This document shows positions 1 to 5,967 of a stretch of DNA of 6,592 nucleotides, one piece after another; position 1 is the stretch's first letter; every line of letters starts with the position of its first letter. Origin of the DNA: Burkholderiales bacterium. Lineage in GTDB: Bacteria; Pseudomonadota; Gammaproteobacteria; Burkholderiales; CAIKXV01. The stretch covers positions 1 to 6,592 of the forward strand of contig JAIENF010000083.1 of assembly GCA_019751575.1 (NCBI GenBank), written 5' to 3'. Under the pieces are notes generated by a model. It worked only from the letters and a program-made list of their open reading frames with translations, searched no databases and had not been told where the DNA came from. The translations under genes and the position numbers were made by a program.

Positions 1-42
1 GCCTGCGGCGCCGAGTTGCGGCACCATCCAATGACTGGCCGA

Positions 43-64
43 TCCGGCGCGACAGAACGCCGGA
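43..64 (+). other. Leader hairpin upstream of first binding-protein gene
   Basis: A perfect 7-bp inverted repeat is present: TCCGGCG at 43-49 pairs with CGCCGGA at 58-64 around an 8-nt loop. It ends 17 nt before the Shine-Dalgarno sequence of the first Bug gene. No T-run follows, so it is a poor intrinsic terminator. It may be an mRNA 5' structure or chance in GC-rich DNA. A similar CCGGA/TCCGG stem precedes the second Bug gene. Confidence 0.35.
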
Positions 65-81
65 CGGTCGCCGATACCCCC

Positions 82-87
82 AGGAGG
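82..87 (+). promoter_or_regulatory. Ribosome binding site AGGAGG deciding the start at 93
   Basis: The reading frame stays open from the left edge of the window, so the start is not fixed by a stop codon. A perfect AGGAGG lies 5 nt before the ATG at 93. The residues after that ATG form a normal signal peptide, whereas the upstream in-frame residues are charged and unlike a secreted protein's N-terminus. Confidence 0.85.
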
Positions 88-92
88 AAAGC

Positions 93-1088
93 ATGACCCG
101 ATTCATCCTTTCGCTTGCGGCCGCGCTGGCCGTGCTCCCGGCTTCCGTGCCGCGGATTGCCACCGCCGCCGACGCCTTCCCGGTGCGTCCGGTGCGCATG
201 CTGGTCCCGTTCTCGCCCGGGGGGGCCACGGACATCGTGGCGCGCCAGGTCGCATCCAGGCTGGGTGACCTGTGGGGCCAGCCGGTGATCATCGACAACC
301 GGGCCGGTGCGTCGGGGAACATCGCGCTGGAGGCGACGATGAAGGCGGTGCCCGACGGCTACACGCTGTTCGTCGGGAACGTCACCACCAACGCGATCAA
401 CGAAACCACCTTCGCCCACGTCCTGGGCAAGCTGCGGCCTTCGCGCGACCTGGTGGCGATCACCAACCTGATCGAGATCCCGCATGTCGTCGCCGCGCAC
501 CCGGGCCTGCCGGCCGCCGACGTCAAGCAGCTGGTCGAGTTCGCGCGCAAGAACCCGGGCAAGCTGAACTATGCGTCCGCAGGCATCGGCAGCTATCCGC
601 ACCTGGACATGGTGCTGTTCGCGCGCGTGACCGGGATGCAGGTCACGCACATCCCGTACAAGGGCGGCGCAGGACAGATGGTGCCGTCGCTGATGGGCAA
701 CGAGACCCAGATGGCGTTCCTGAACCTCGGCTCGACCATCGAGCACCTGCGTGCGGGCCGGCTCAAGGCGCTGGCCACCACGGCCCCGCAACGCCTGCCC
801 GAGCTGCCCAACGTGCCGACCATGGCTGAACAGGGTTTCGCGGGGCAGGGCACCAATGCGTGGAACGGACTGTTCGCCCCGGCCGCCCTGCCGAAGCCGC
901 TGGTCGACCGGATCTTCGCCGATACCGTGAAGGTGCTCGGTACGCAGGAGCTGCGCGACTCGCTCGGCAAGCTCCTGATGCAGGTGTCTCCGAGCAAGTC
1001 GCCCGAGGCCTACACGGCCTTCGTGCGTGCCGAGACCGAGAAGTGGGCGAAGGTGATCCGCGAGAACAACATCAAGGTGACGGAGTGA
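93..1088 (+). CDS. Bug/TctC-family tripartite tricarboxylate transporter substrate-binding protein
   Basis: This is a periplasmic solute-binding protein of the Bug (TctC) family. These proteins capture small, usually carboxylated or aromatic ligands and, in complete TTT systems, deliver them to TctA/TctB. The 331-aa length is typical. Residues 1-25 form a signal peptide ending ATA, with likely cleavage before A26. Family signatures follow: LVPFSPGGATD (37-47), DNRAGASGNIALEA (68-81), PDGYTL (87-92), HIPYKGGAG (186-194), NETQMAF (203-209) and NVPTMAEQGF (240-249). A second Bug gene starts 58 nt downstream in the same direction and is probably co-transcribed. No tctA or tctB is in the window, so this may be an orphan binding protein, as is common in Burkholderiales. 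The family is certain from the motifs; the ligand is unknown. Confidence 0.95.
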   Translation: MTRFILSLAAALAVLPASVPRIATAADAFPVRPVRMLVPFSPGGATDIVARQVASRLGDLWGQPVIIDNRAGASGNIALEATMKAVPDGYTLFVGNVTTNAINETTFAHVLGKLRPSRDLVAITNLIEIPHVVAAHPGLPAADVKQLVEFARKNPGKLNYASAGIGSYPHLDMVLFARVTGMQVTHIPYKGGAGQMVPSLMGNETQMAFLNLGSTIEHLRAGRLKALATTAPQRLPELPNVPTMAEQGFAGQGTNAWNGLFAPAALPKPLVDRIFADTVKVLGTQELRDSLGKLLMQVSPSKSPEAYTAFVRAETEKWAKVIRENNIKVTE

Positions 1089-1095
1089 ACGGCAG

Positions 1096-1120
1096 GCCTG
1101 GCCGGATCCGTCCGGCAGGC
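1096..1120 (+). other. Intercistronic hairpin between the two binding-protein genes
   Basis: GCCTG (1096-1100) plus CCGGA (1102-1106) pairs with TCCGG (1111-1115) plus CAGGC (1116-1120). This gives a 10-bp stem with a single bulged G at 1101 and a TCCG loop. It begins 7 nt after the first Bug stop codon and ends 12 nt before the next Shine-Dalgarno sequence. There is no T-tract, so it looks more like an mRNA-stabilising or processing element than a terminator; that role is inferred. Confidence 0.5.
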
Positions 1121-1146
1121 ATCCGCAACCACGGAGGACAACCCGC

Positions 1147-2142
1147 ATGACCCGTTCGAAACTGCTCGTGGCGGCCACCGCCGCCCTGCTGCCGCTGGCA
1201 GCCCTCCAGCCGCCTGCAGCCGAGGCGCAGCCGGTCGATTTCGGCAAGCGCCCGGTGCGGATCATCGTGCCGTTCGCACCCGGCGGTGCATCCGACTTCG
1301 TCGGCCGGATCATCCAGCCGCGGCTGGCCGAGGAGCTCGGCACCCAGGTGCTGCTCGACAACCGGGCCGGCGCTGCCGGGAACATCGGCGTCGAGGTTGC
1401 TGCACGTGCCACGGCGGACGGCTTCACGCTGCTGCTCGGCAACGTCGGCACGATGGCGATCAATCCGAGCCTGTATCCGGATTTCGCCTACAAGCCGACC
1501 AAGCACTTCATCCCGATCACCCAGGTGGTCGACGTGCCCGGTGCGCTGGTGGCCCATCCGTCGCTGCCGCCGAACAGCGTGGCCGAACTGATCGCCTTTG
1601 CGAAGGCCAATCCGAACAAGCTCAATTTCGCATCGCCGGGCCCGGGCAGCGCGAACCGGATCGAGATGGAGATCCTGATGCGCGCGGCCGGCATCACGAT
1701 GACCCACATCCCCTACAAGGGCGGCGCCGGTCCGGCCGTCACGTCGCTGATCCAGAACGAGACCCAGCTCGGCTTCGTCACGCTGTCCTCCGCGATGACC
1801 TTCGTCAAGGCGGGCAAGCTGAAGATGCTGGGCATCGTCGCGCCGAACCGCAACGCCGGCGTGCCTGACGTGCCGACGATGGCCGAGGTGGGCTTCAAGA
1901 GCATGCGCACCGGCTCCTGGCAGGGCGTGTTCGTGCCGGCGGGGACGCCGCGCCCGGTGGTCAACCGCCTGTTCGAGGCGATGCAGAAGGTGATGGCGCA
2001 TCCGGACGTGCGCAAGCGCCTCAACGACGGCGGGGCCGAGGTGGTGGTCAGCAAGTCGCTCGACGACTTCATGGTTTTCGTGCGCGAAGAGAACGAACGC
2101 TTCGGGCGGGCGATCCGCGAGGCGAAGATCACGGCCGACTGA
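1147..2142 (+). CDS. Second Bug/TctC-family substrate-binding protein
   Basis: This is a second periplasmic binding protein of the same family, also 331 aa. The start is supported by GGAGG at 1133-1137, 9 nt before the ATG. A signal peptide covers residues 1-27 and ends in AEA, with likely cleavage before Q28. Signatures are IIVPFAPGGASD (39-50), DNRAGAAGNIGVE (71-83), ADGFTLLLGNV (90-100), HPSLP (137-141), HIPYKGGAG (187-195), NETQLGF (204-210) and DVPTMAEVGF (241-250). It shares the whole motif skeleton with its upstream neighbour but differs through most of the intervening sequence, including the ligand-contacting loop regions. It is therefore a diverged paralogue rather than a recent duplicate and may bind a different ligand. 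A strong hairpin lies 15 nt past the stop codon, marking the probable end of this transcript. Confidence 0.95.
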   Translation: MTRSKLLVAATAALLPLAALQPPAAEAQPVDFGKRPVRIIVPFAPGGASDFVGRIIQPRLAEELGTQVLLDNRAGAAGNIGVEVAARATADGFTLLLGNVGTMAINPSLYPDFAYKPTKHFIPITQVVDVPGALVAHPSLPPNSVAELIAFAKANPNKLNFASPGPGSANRIEMEILMRAAGITMTHIPYKGGAGPAVTSLIQNETQLGFVTLSSAMTFVKAGKLKMLGIVAPNRNAGVPDVPTMAEVGFKSMRTGSWQGVFVPAGTPRPVVNRLFEAMQKVMAHPDVRKRLNDGGAEVVVSKSLDDFMVFVREENERFGRAIREAKITAD

Positions 2143-2157
2143 TCGGTATCGTCCCGG

Positions 2158-2184
2158 GGCATCGACGGCGGGTCCGTCGATGCC
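2158..2184. terminator. Bidirectional terminator-like hairpin between convergent genes
   Basis: GGCATCGACGG (2158-2168) is perfectly complementary to CCGTCGATGCC (2174-2184), giving an 11-bp stem with a 5-nt loop. It lies almost centrally in the 56-bp gap between the convergent Bug and LysR stop codons, so it can serve both transcripts. Neither side has a clear U-run, which is common in GC-rich genomes; efficiency cannot be judged from sequence. Confidence 0.7.
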
Positions 2185-2198
2185 GTCCTGCCTCCGGG

Positions 2199-3107
2199 CT
2201 ACGGCAGGGGCGTGGCGGATGCGTCGATCCGTGACGCAAGTTCCACCAGGAAGGCTTCGGCCGCCGGCGGCGGCGGACGCCGGGCCGCTTCGATCACCAC
2301 CAGGTCGAGCGTGAACGGCGGCGCGGCCAGCGGCGACACCGACAGCGAGCCGCTGTCGATCTCGGGCGTCAGCATCACTTCGGGCAGGATCGCGACCCAG
2401 TCGCTGCGACCGATCATGTCGAGGGTGCCGTACATCGAGTCCAGTTCCAGCCGCTGCGCGACGGAGGCTCCGTTTGACGCCAGCCAGCGTTCGATGCGCT
2501 GCCGCCGGGTGTTCAGCGGTGCCGGCACCATCAGGCGCAGGTCGCGCAGGCGAGTCGCCTGCACGGGCACGCCGGCGGGCCATCGCCCGTCGGCGCGCGA
2601 CACCAGCAACTCGGCCGTGCGCGCGAGGAAGCGGCTGCGGATGCCGACCGGCGCATCGAACGCCGGCACGATCGCGAAATCGAGGTCGCCGGCGCGCAGC
2701 AGGTCGGTCAGCACGCCGCTGTAGGCTTCGGTGACTTTCGGGGTCACCTGCGGGTGGCGCTCGCCGAATGCGGCCAGGGCGGGCGCGAGGCAACAGCGTG
2801 TCAGGGACGGCATCAGGCCCACCTTGACCTCGCCGGACAGCGCACTGCCTGCGCCGCGGGCCTCCCGTCCCGCCTGCTCGAGCGTAGCGAGCAGGTCGAT
2901 GGCACGCCTGTAATAGGCATCACCGGCGGCGGTCGGCGTCACCTGCGACGGGGAACGCTCGAGCAGGCGCACGCCGAGCTCGTCTTCCAGCGCGCGCACC
3001 CGCTGCGACACGGCCGGCTGCGTCGTGTGTTCGCGCGCGGCAGCCCGGGAAAACGAGCGTTCCTCGTAGGCGGCGGCGAACAGCCGGATGGCGGTGATGG
3101 AGGGCAT
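2199..3107 (-). CDS. LysR-type transcriptional regulator
   Basis: This 302-aa protein has the length and layout of the LysR family. An N-terminal winged helix-turn-helix spans about residues 1-60, including the signature SFSRAAAREHTTQPAVSQR (18-36) and ALEDELGVRLLER (39-51). A periplasmic-binding-protein-like effector domain runs from about residue 92 to the end, starting GEVKVGLMPSL (92-102). It is transcribed away from the flavin reductase gene, with a 121-bp shared control region, so it most likely regulates the flavin reductase/monooxygenase operon and itself. It is convergent with the Bug genes. The start at 3107 gives a standard LysR N-terminus; a GAAGG (3124-3120) lies 12 nt upstream, which is rather far. 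Effector domains of this family usually sense a pathway substrate or intermediate; which one is not visible here. Confidence 0.95.
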   Translation of the reverse strand: MPSITAIRLFAAAYEERSFSRAAAREHTTQPAVSQRVRALEDELGVRLLERSPSQVTPTAAGDAYYRRAIDLLATLEQAGREARGAGSALSGEVKVGLMPSLTRCCLAPALAAFGERHPQVTPKVTEAYSGVLTDLLRAGDLDFAIVPAFDAPVGIRSRFLARTAELLVSRADGRWPAGVPVQATRLRDLRLMVPAPLNTRRQRIERWLASNGASVAQRLELDSMYGTLDMIGRSDWVAILPEVMLTPEIDSGSLSVSPLAAPPFTLDLVVIEAARRPPPPAAEAFLVELASRIDASATPLP

Positions 3108-3123
3108 CGGCGACGGGTGCCTT

Positions 3124-3172
3124 CATTACGATTCGTGATGCTTGATATTATGGATCATCATTTGGCGTAATG
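3124..3172. promoter_or_regulatory. Candidate LysR operator: inverted pair of CATTACG-N5-TGATG boxes
   Basis: The + strand at 3124-3140 reads CATTACG-ATTCG-TGATG. The - strand from 3172 to 3156 reads CATTACG-CCAAA-TGATG. The two 17-bp boxes match at all 12 non-spacer positions and are separated by 15 bp; the central ATA-T-TAT continues the same dyad about T3148. Each box has CAT-N11-ATG ends, giving the T-N11-A pattern known for LysR sites. Box centres are 32 bp apart, about three helical turns, suiting a bound LysR tetramer. The position between lysR and the divergent operon supports the assignment. Binding itself is inferred. Confidence 0.7.
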
Positions 3173-3176
3173 CGAA
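3147..3176 (-). promoter_or_regulatory. Candidate lysR promoter
   Basis: Reading the - strand, CATAAT (3152-3147) matches the -10 consensus at 5 of 6 positions. TTCGCA (3176-3171) matches -35 at 4 of 6, with an 18-bp spacer. Transcription would begin near 3140, about 33 nt before the LysR ATG. The -35 overlaps the right operator box and the start region abuts the left box, which would allow autorepression. Confidence 0.4.
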
Positions 3177-3190
3177 TCGATCGCTAAAGT
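3162..3190 (+). promoter_or_regulatory. Candidate promoter of the flavin reductase operon
   Basis: TTGGCG (3162-3167) and TAAAGT (3185-3190) each match sigma-70 consensus at 4 of 6 positions, with a 17-bp spacer. This is a weak promoter, as expected for one needing an activator. Transcription would start near 3197. The two operator boxes then centre near -65 and -33, matching the usual LysR recognition and activation sites. An alternative pair, TTGATA (3142-3147) with CGTAAT (3166-3171) and an 18-bp spacer, cannot be excluded. Confidence 0.4.
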
Positions 3191-3219
3191 CCGCAGTCGA
3201 TTCCCTTCCCATCCGACGT

Positions 3220-3223
3220 GGAG
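3220..3223 (+). promoter_or_regulatory. Ribosome binding site GGAG deciding the start at 3229
   Basis: GGAG lies 5 nt before the ATG at 3229. The same frame is open upstream to an ATG at 3142, but that one has no Shine-Dalgarno sequence, lies inside the operator region and would add 29 residues foreign to the family. The 3229 start is therefore preferred. Confidence 0.8.
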
Positions 3224-3228
3224 CCCCG

Positions 3229-3750
3229 ATGACCCGCCTGGACCTCAGCCGCGACCCTGTCGGAGACGCCGTCTCCCAGCGCCAGCTCCGGGATGCGTTC
3301 GGCCGCTTCGCCACGGGCGTCACCGTGATCACCGCGCTGCTGCCCGACGGCCGGCGCACCGGACTCACCGTGAACTCGTTCACTTCGCTCTCGCTCGAGC
3401 CGGCGATGATCCTCTGGAACCTGCGCGCCGGGTCGCCCTCCGAGCCTGCGTTCGGCAAGGGCCGGGCATTTGCCGTCAACGTGCTGGCCACCGCACAGCA
3501 GGAGGTCTCGCAGCGATTCTGCCGGCCGGCGGACGACAAGTTCGTCGGGCTGGCGATCGAGGACGGCGTGGAGGGCGTGCCCCTCCTGACCGGAAGCCTC
3601 GCCGCATTCGAATGCCGGGTCGAGGACACCGTCACCTGCGGCGACCACCGGATCGTGATCGGTCGCGTGCTCGCCGCCCGCTACGGCGAAGGCGATCCGC
3701 TGATCTACAGCCAGGGTCGCTACTGCACCTCGGCGCAGCTCGCCGCCTGA
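3229..3750 (+). CDS. Flavin reductase family protein (monooxygenase reductase component)
   Basis: This 173-aa protein belongs to the short-chain flavin reductase family (HpaC/ActVB-like, Pfam Flavin_Reduct). Members use NAD(P)H to reduce FMN or FAD and release it to a partner oxygenase in the cytoplasm. Recognisable blocks are LRDAFGRFATGVTVIT (20-35), GLTVNSFTSLSLEP (45-58) for the flavin-binding strands, FAVNVLA (81-87), RFCRPADDKF (96-105), CGDHRIVIGRVL (137-148) with the typical GDH, and DPLIYSQGRY (156-165). The length is normal for the family. It is the first gene of the row divergent from lysR and is followed 55 nt later by a luciferase-like monooxygenase, its obvious partner. Whether it prefers NADH or NADPH, and FMN or FAD, cannot be told. 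Confidence 0.93.
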   Translation: MTRLDLSRDPVGDAVSQRQLRDAFGRFATGVTVITALLPDGRRTGLTVNSFTSLSLEPAMILWNLRAGSPSEPAFGKGRAFAVNVLATAQQEVSQRFCRPADDKFVGLAIEDGVEGVPLLTGSLAAFECRVEDTVTCGDHRIVIGRVLAARYGEGDPLIYSQGRYCTSAQLAA

Positions 3751-3805
3751 CCTTGCCGCCGCAGGGCATTCTTCCCAGCAATCGCTACCGCATACGGAGA
3801 ACCGC

Positions 3806-4918
3806 ATGAAACTGTCCACCTTCATGATGCCGCTGCACCCCGTGGGCAAGCCGTGGCCGCTGTCGCTCAAGGAAGACCGCGAGGCGATCATCCTGGCCGA
3901 CCGCCTCGGCTACTCGGAGGCCTTCGTCGGCGAGCACGTGACCGACGCCGCCGAGACGGTGACCTCGTGCATGATGTTCCTCGCCAGCCTCGCCCACGAC
4001 ACCAGGCAGATCAAGCTCGGCACCGGCACGATCAACCTGCCCAACAGCCATCCGGCGCACGTCGCCGCGCAGGCGGCCATGCTCGACAACATGCTGGAAG
4101 GCCGGTTCATCATGGGCATCAGCCCCGGCGGCCTGATGTCGGATGCCGAGGCCTTCGGCAACTACGGCCGCGACCGCATGGCGATGTTCGTCGAGGGCAT
4201 CAACATGGTGCTCGACATCTGGGCCGGCGAGGCGCCGTACAACCTCAAGGGCCAGTTCTGGGAGGTCACCACCGAGAAGACGATGATCGCCGAGATCGGC
4301 ACTGGCATCATGCTCAGGCCCTACCAGCAGCCGCATCCACCGATCGTCGGCACCGTGGTTGCGCCGTTCTCCAAGGGCGTGGTGGCGATGGCCGAGCGCG
4401 GCTGGAAGCCGATCTCGGCGAACTTCCTGCTGCCGCAGTGGGTGAAGACCCACTGGGACAGCTACGTGCAGGGCAAGCAGAACATCGGCGTGGTCGCCGA
4501 CCCGGCCGACTGGAGCGTCGCCAAGTGCATCTTCGTCGCCGACGACGACGCGACGGCGCAGCGCTACGGCTACGGCGAGGACGGCCCCTACCACCACTAC
4601 TTCAAGCAGCTCATCCGCAAGCTGGTCGGCTTCGGCAATCGCGGCAACCTGTTCAAGGCCGACCAGAGCATGCCCGACGAGATGATCACGGCGGATTACG
4701 TGAACCGCAAGCTCACGATCGCCGGCACCGTCGACAGCGTGGTCGACCAGATCCTCGCCTTCCGCGAGGAAGTGGGCGACTTCGGCACGCTCGTTTATGC
4801 GTCCCTGGACTGGAAAGACCCGGCGCTGGGCAAGCGCTCGATGGAACTGATGGCCGAGAAGGTCATGCCGGCGGTGAATGCCGCGATCGCGTCGGGCAAG
4901 ACCGCCCGCGCAGCCTGA
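3806..4918 (+). CDS. LLM-class (luciferase-like) flavin-dependent monooxygenase
   Basis: This 370-aa protein has the TIM-barrel luciferase-like fold of group C flavin monooxygenases, which use externally supplied FMNH2 and O2 to oxygenate a substrate. The start is set by GGAGA (3796-3800), 5 nt before the ATG. Motifs include YSEAFVGEH (36-44, the barrel strand with the conserved EH), IKLGTGTINLPNSHP (69-83), LDNMLEGRFIMGISPGG (93-109), LRPYQQPHPPIVGT (170-183), and the C-terminal AGTVDSVVDQIL (306-317) followed by GDFGTLV (324-330). The motif order and the GQFW...LRPYQQPHPP arrangement recall the limonene 1,2-monooxygenase-like branch rather than the longer NtaA/DszA branch; this subgrouping is tentative. 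The flavin reductase upstream would supply reduced flavin. The substrate is unknown. Confidence 0.93.
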   Translation: MKLSTFMMPLHPVGKPWPLSLKEDREAIILADRLGYSEAFVGEHVTDAAETVTSCMMFLASLAHDTRQIKLGTGTINLPNSHPAHVAAQAAMLDNMLEGRFIMGISPGGLMSDAEAFGNYGRDRMAMFVEGINMVLDIWAGEAPYNLKGQFWEVTTEKTMIAEIGTGIMLRPYQQPHPPIVGTVVAPFSKGVVAMAERGWKPISANFLLPQWVKTHWDSYVQGKQNIGVVADPADWSVAKCIFVADDDATAQRYGYGEDGPYHHYFKQLIRKLVGFGNRGNLFKADQSMPDEMITADYVNRKLTIAGTVDSVVDQILAFREEVGDFGTLVYASLDWKDPALGKRSMELMAEKVMPAVNAAIASGKTARAA

Positions 4919-4930
4919 GGAGAAAGACGG

Positions 4931-5929
4931 ATGTTGAACGTAGCCGTTGTCGGCATGGGATGGTGGGGCAAGATCATCGTCCCGCTGCTGAAGACCAGCC
5001 AGAAGATCAGCGTCGGCAAGGTGGTCGAGGTCAATCCCGACTCGATCGCCGATTTCGCGCGCGAGCAGGGCGTGCAGGTGGTGACCAGCTATGAAGACGT
5101 ACTGAAGGATCCGTCGATCCAGGCCGTCGTGCTGTGCACGCCGCACACCCAGCACACCGACCAGATCGTCGCTGCCGCGGCTGCCGGCAAGCATGTGTTC
5201 TGCGAAAAGCCGCTGTCGATGACGCGTGCGGACGTGCTTCGTGCCGTGGCCGCGATCGAAAAGGCCGGCGTCGCGCTGGCGGTCGGGCACGAGCGCCGGT
5301 TCGAGCCACCGATCCTGGAGATGATGCAGATCGTGAAGTCCGGCGTGCTCGGCAAGCCGCTGCAGGTCGAGGCCAACTTCAGCCAGGACAAGTTCCTGTC
5401 GCTGGCTGCCGACAACTGGCGCCTGTCCGGCAAGGAAGCGCCGGCCGGTCCGATGACGGCCACCGGCATCCACCTGCTCGACCTGTCGGTCGGCGTGTTC
5501 GGCGAGGCCGACCATGTGTATGCCAGCGTGAAGCAGCTCGGCAGCCACCTGGTCAACGGCGACACGCTGGCGATCCTGGTGTCGTTCCGCAACGGTGGCC
5601 ATGCGCTGATCAGCGCGATTCTCGCCACGCCGTTCGACGGCCGCTTCGCGATCTACTGCAACGAGGGCTGGATCGAGGTGCGCGACAAGACCCATCCTGA
5701 AGCGCCGGAAGGCTGGACGATGACCCAGTGCTTCCGCGGCGGGCGGCGCGAGGTGAAGGAGTTCCCGCCGGTGCCCGGCGTGCTCGCCAACCTCGAGGCC
5801 TTCGCCGATGCGGCCGAGGGGCGCGCGCCGTATCCGGTGCCGCGCGAGCAGATGATCGCCAACATCTCCGCGCTCGAAGCCATCTTCAAGGCGACCCGAA
5901 GCGGCGTGGTGGAAAAGGTCGAGGGCTGA
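4931..5929 (+). CDS. Gfo/Idh/MocA-family NAD(P)-dependent oxidoreductase
   Basis: This 332-aa protein has the standard family length and two-domain layout. The N-terminal Rossmann domain opens LNVAVVGMGWWGK (2-14) with GxGxxG at G8, G10 and G13, and has CTPHTQHTDQI (69-79). The dinucleotide/active-site motif CEKPL (91-95) carries the conserved catalytic-region K93. The C-terminal alpha/beta domain contains GPMTATGIHLLDL (173-185), where H181 and D184 sit at the family's usual catalytic positions. Members oxidise or reduce sugars, cyclitols, aryl diols and related carbonyl compounds. Its Shine-Dalgarno AGGAGA (4918-4923) overlaps the monooxygenase stop codon (gap 12 nt), indicating tight co-translation and a shared pathway. 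A plausible but unproven role is dehydrogenating the oxygenated product. Confidence 0.92.
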   Translation: MLNVAVVGMGWWGKIIVPLLKTSQKISVGKVVEVNPDSIADFAREQGVQVVTSYEDVLKDPSIQAVVLCTPHTQHTDQIVAAAAAGKHVFCEKPLSMTRADVLRAVAAIEKAGVALAVGHERRFEPPILEMMQIVKSGVLGKPLQVEANFSQDKFLSLAADNWRLSGKEAPAGPMTATGIHLLDLSVGVFGEADHVYASVKQLGSHLVNGDTLAILVSFRNGGHALISAILATPFDGRFAIYCNEGWIEVRDKTHPEAPEGWTMTQCFRGGRREVKEFPPVPGVLANLEAFADAAEGRAPYPVPREQMIANISALEAIFKATRSGVVEKVEG

Positions 5930-5967
5930 ACCTGCCGTCCACGCGCGACCGTGACACTGCCGGGGCC

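Noticed and set aside
1..96. An open frame from the left edge ends at a TGA (94-96) that overlaps the first Bug ATG as ATGA; another frame ends at 32-34. Either could be the tail of an upstream gene.
   Set aside because: The visible residues match nothing I recognise. The ATG at 31 inside this frame has no Shine-Dalgarno sequence, and such short open stretches are expected by chance in GC-rich DNA.
2187..2208. A 6-bp inverted repeat (CCTGCC/GGCAGG, 10-nt loop) over the lysR stop codon.
   Set aside because: It is short with a large loop and partly coding; the adjacent perfect 11-bp hairpin explains termination better.
1072..2793. Long open frame (573 codons) on the - strand.
   Set aside because: It lies antisense to the second Bug gene and in another frame of lysR, both with clear family motifs. 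The translation is Arg/Ala/His-rich, typical of a GC-rich shadow frame.
3129..3179. A second inverted repeat, CGATTCG (3129-3135) and CGAATCG (3173-3179), interlaced with the operator boxes.
   Set aside because: Its centre (3154) is offset from the main dyad, it is only 7 bp over a wide gap, and it does not keep T-N11-A spacing; probably coincidental.
3142..3228. Extended N-terminus for the flavin reductase from the ATG at 3142.
   Set aside because: There is no ribosome binding site, it overlaps the operator/promoter region, and the extra residues do not fit the family. GGAG before 3229 supports the shorter form.
3853..5094. Open + strand frame of 413 codons inside the monooxygenase gene.
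   Set aside because: It is an Arg/Gly/Asp-rich +2 shadow of a gene with strong luciferase-like motifs and has no Shine-Dalgarno sequence.
3785..5695. Long open frame (636 codons) on the - strand.
   Set aside because: It is antisense to the luciferase-like and Gfo/Idh/MocA genes. Its His/Asp/Val-rich low-complexity composition matches no family, so it is a shadow frame.
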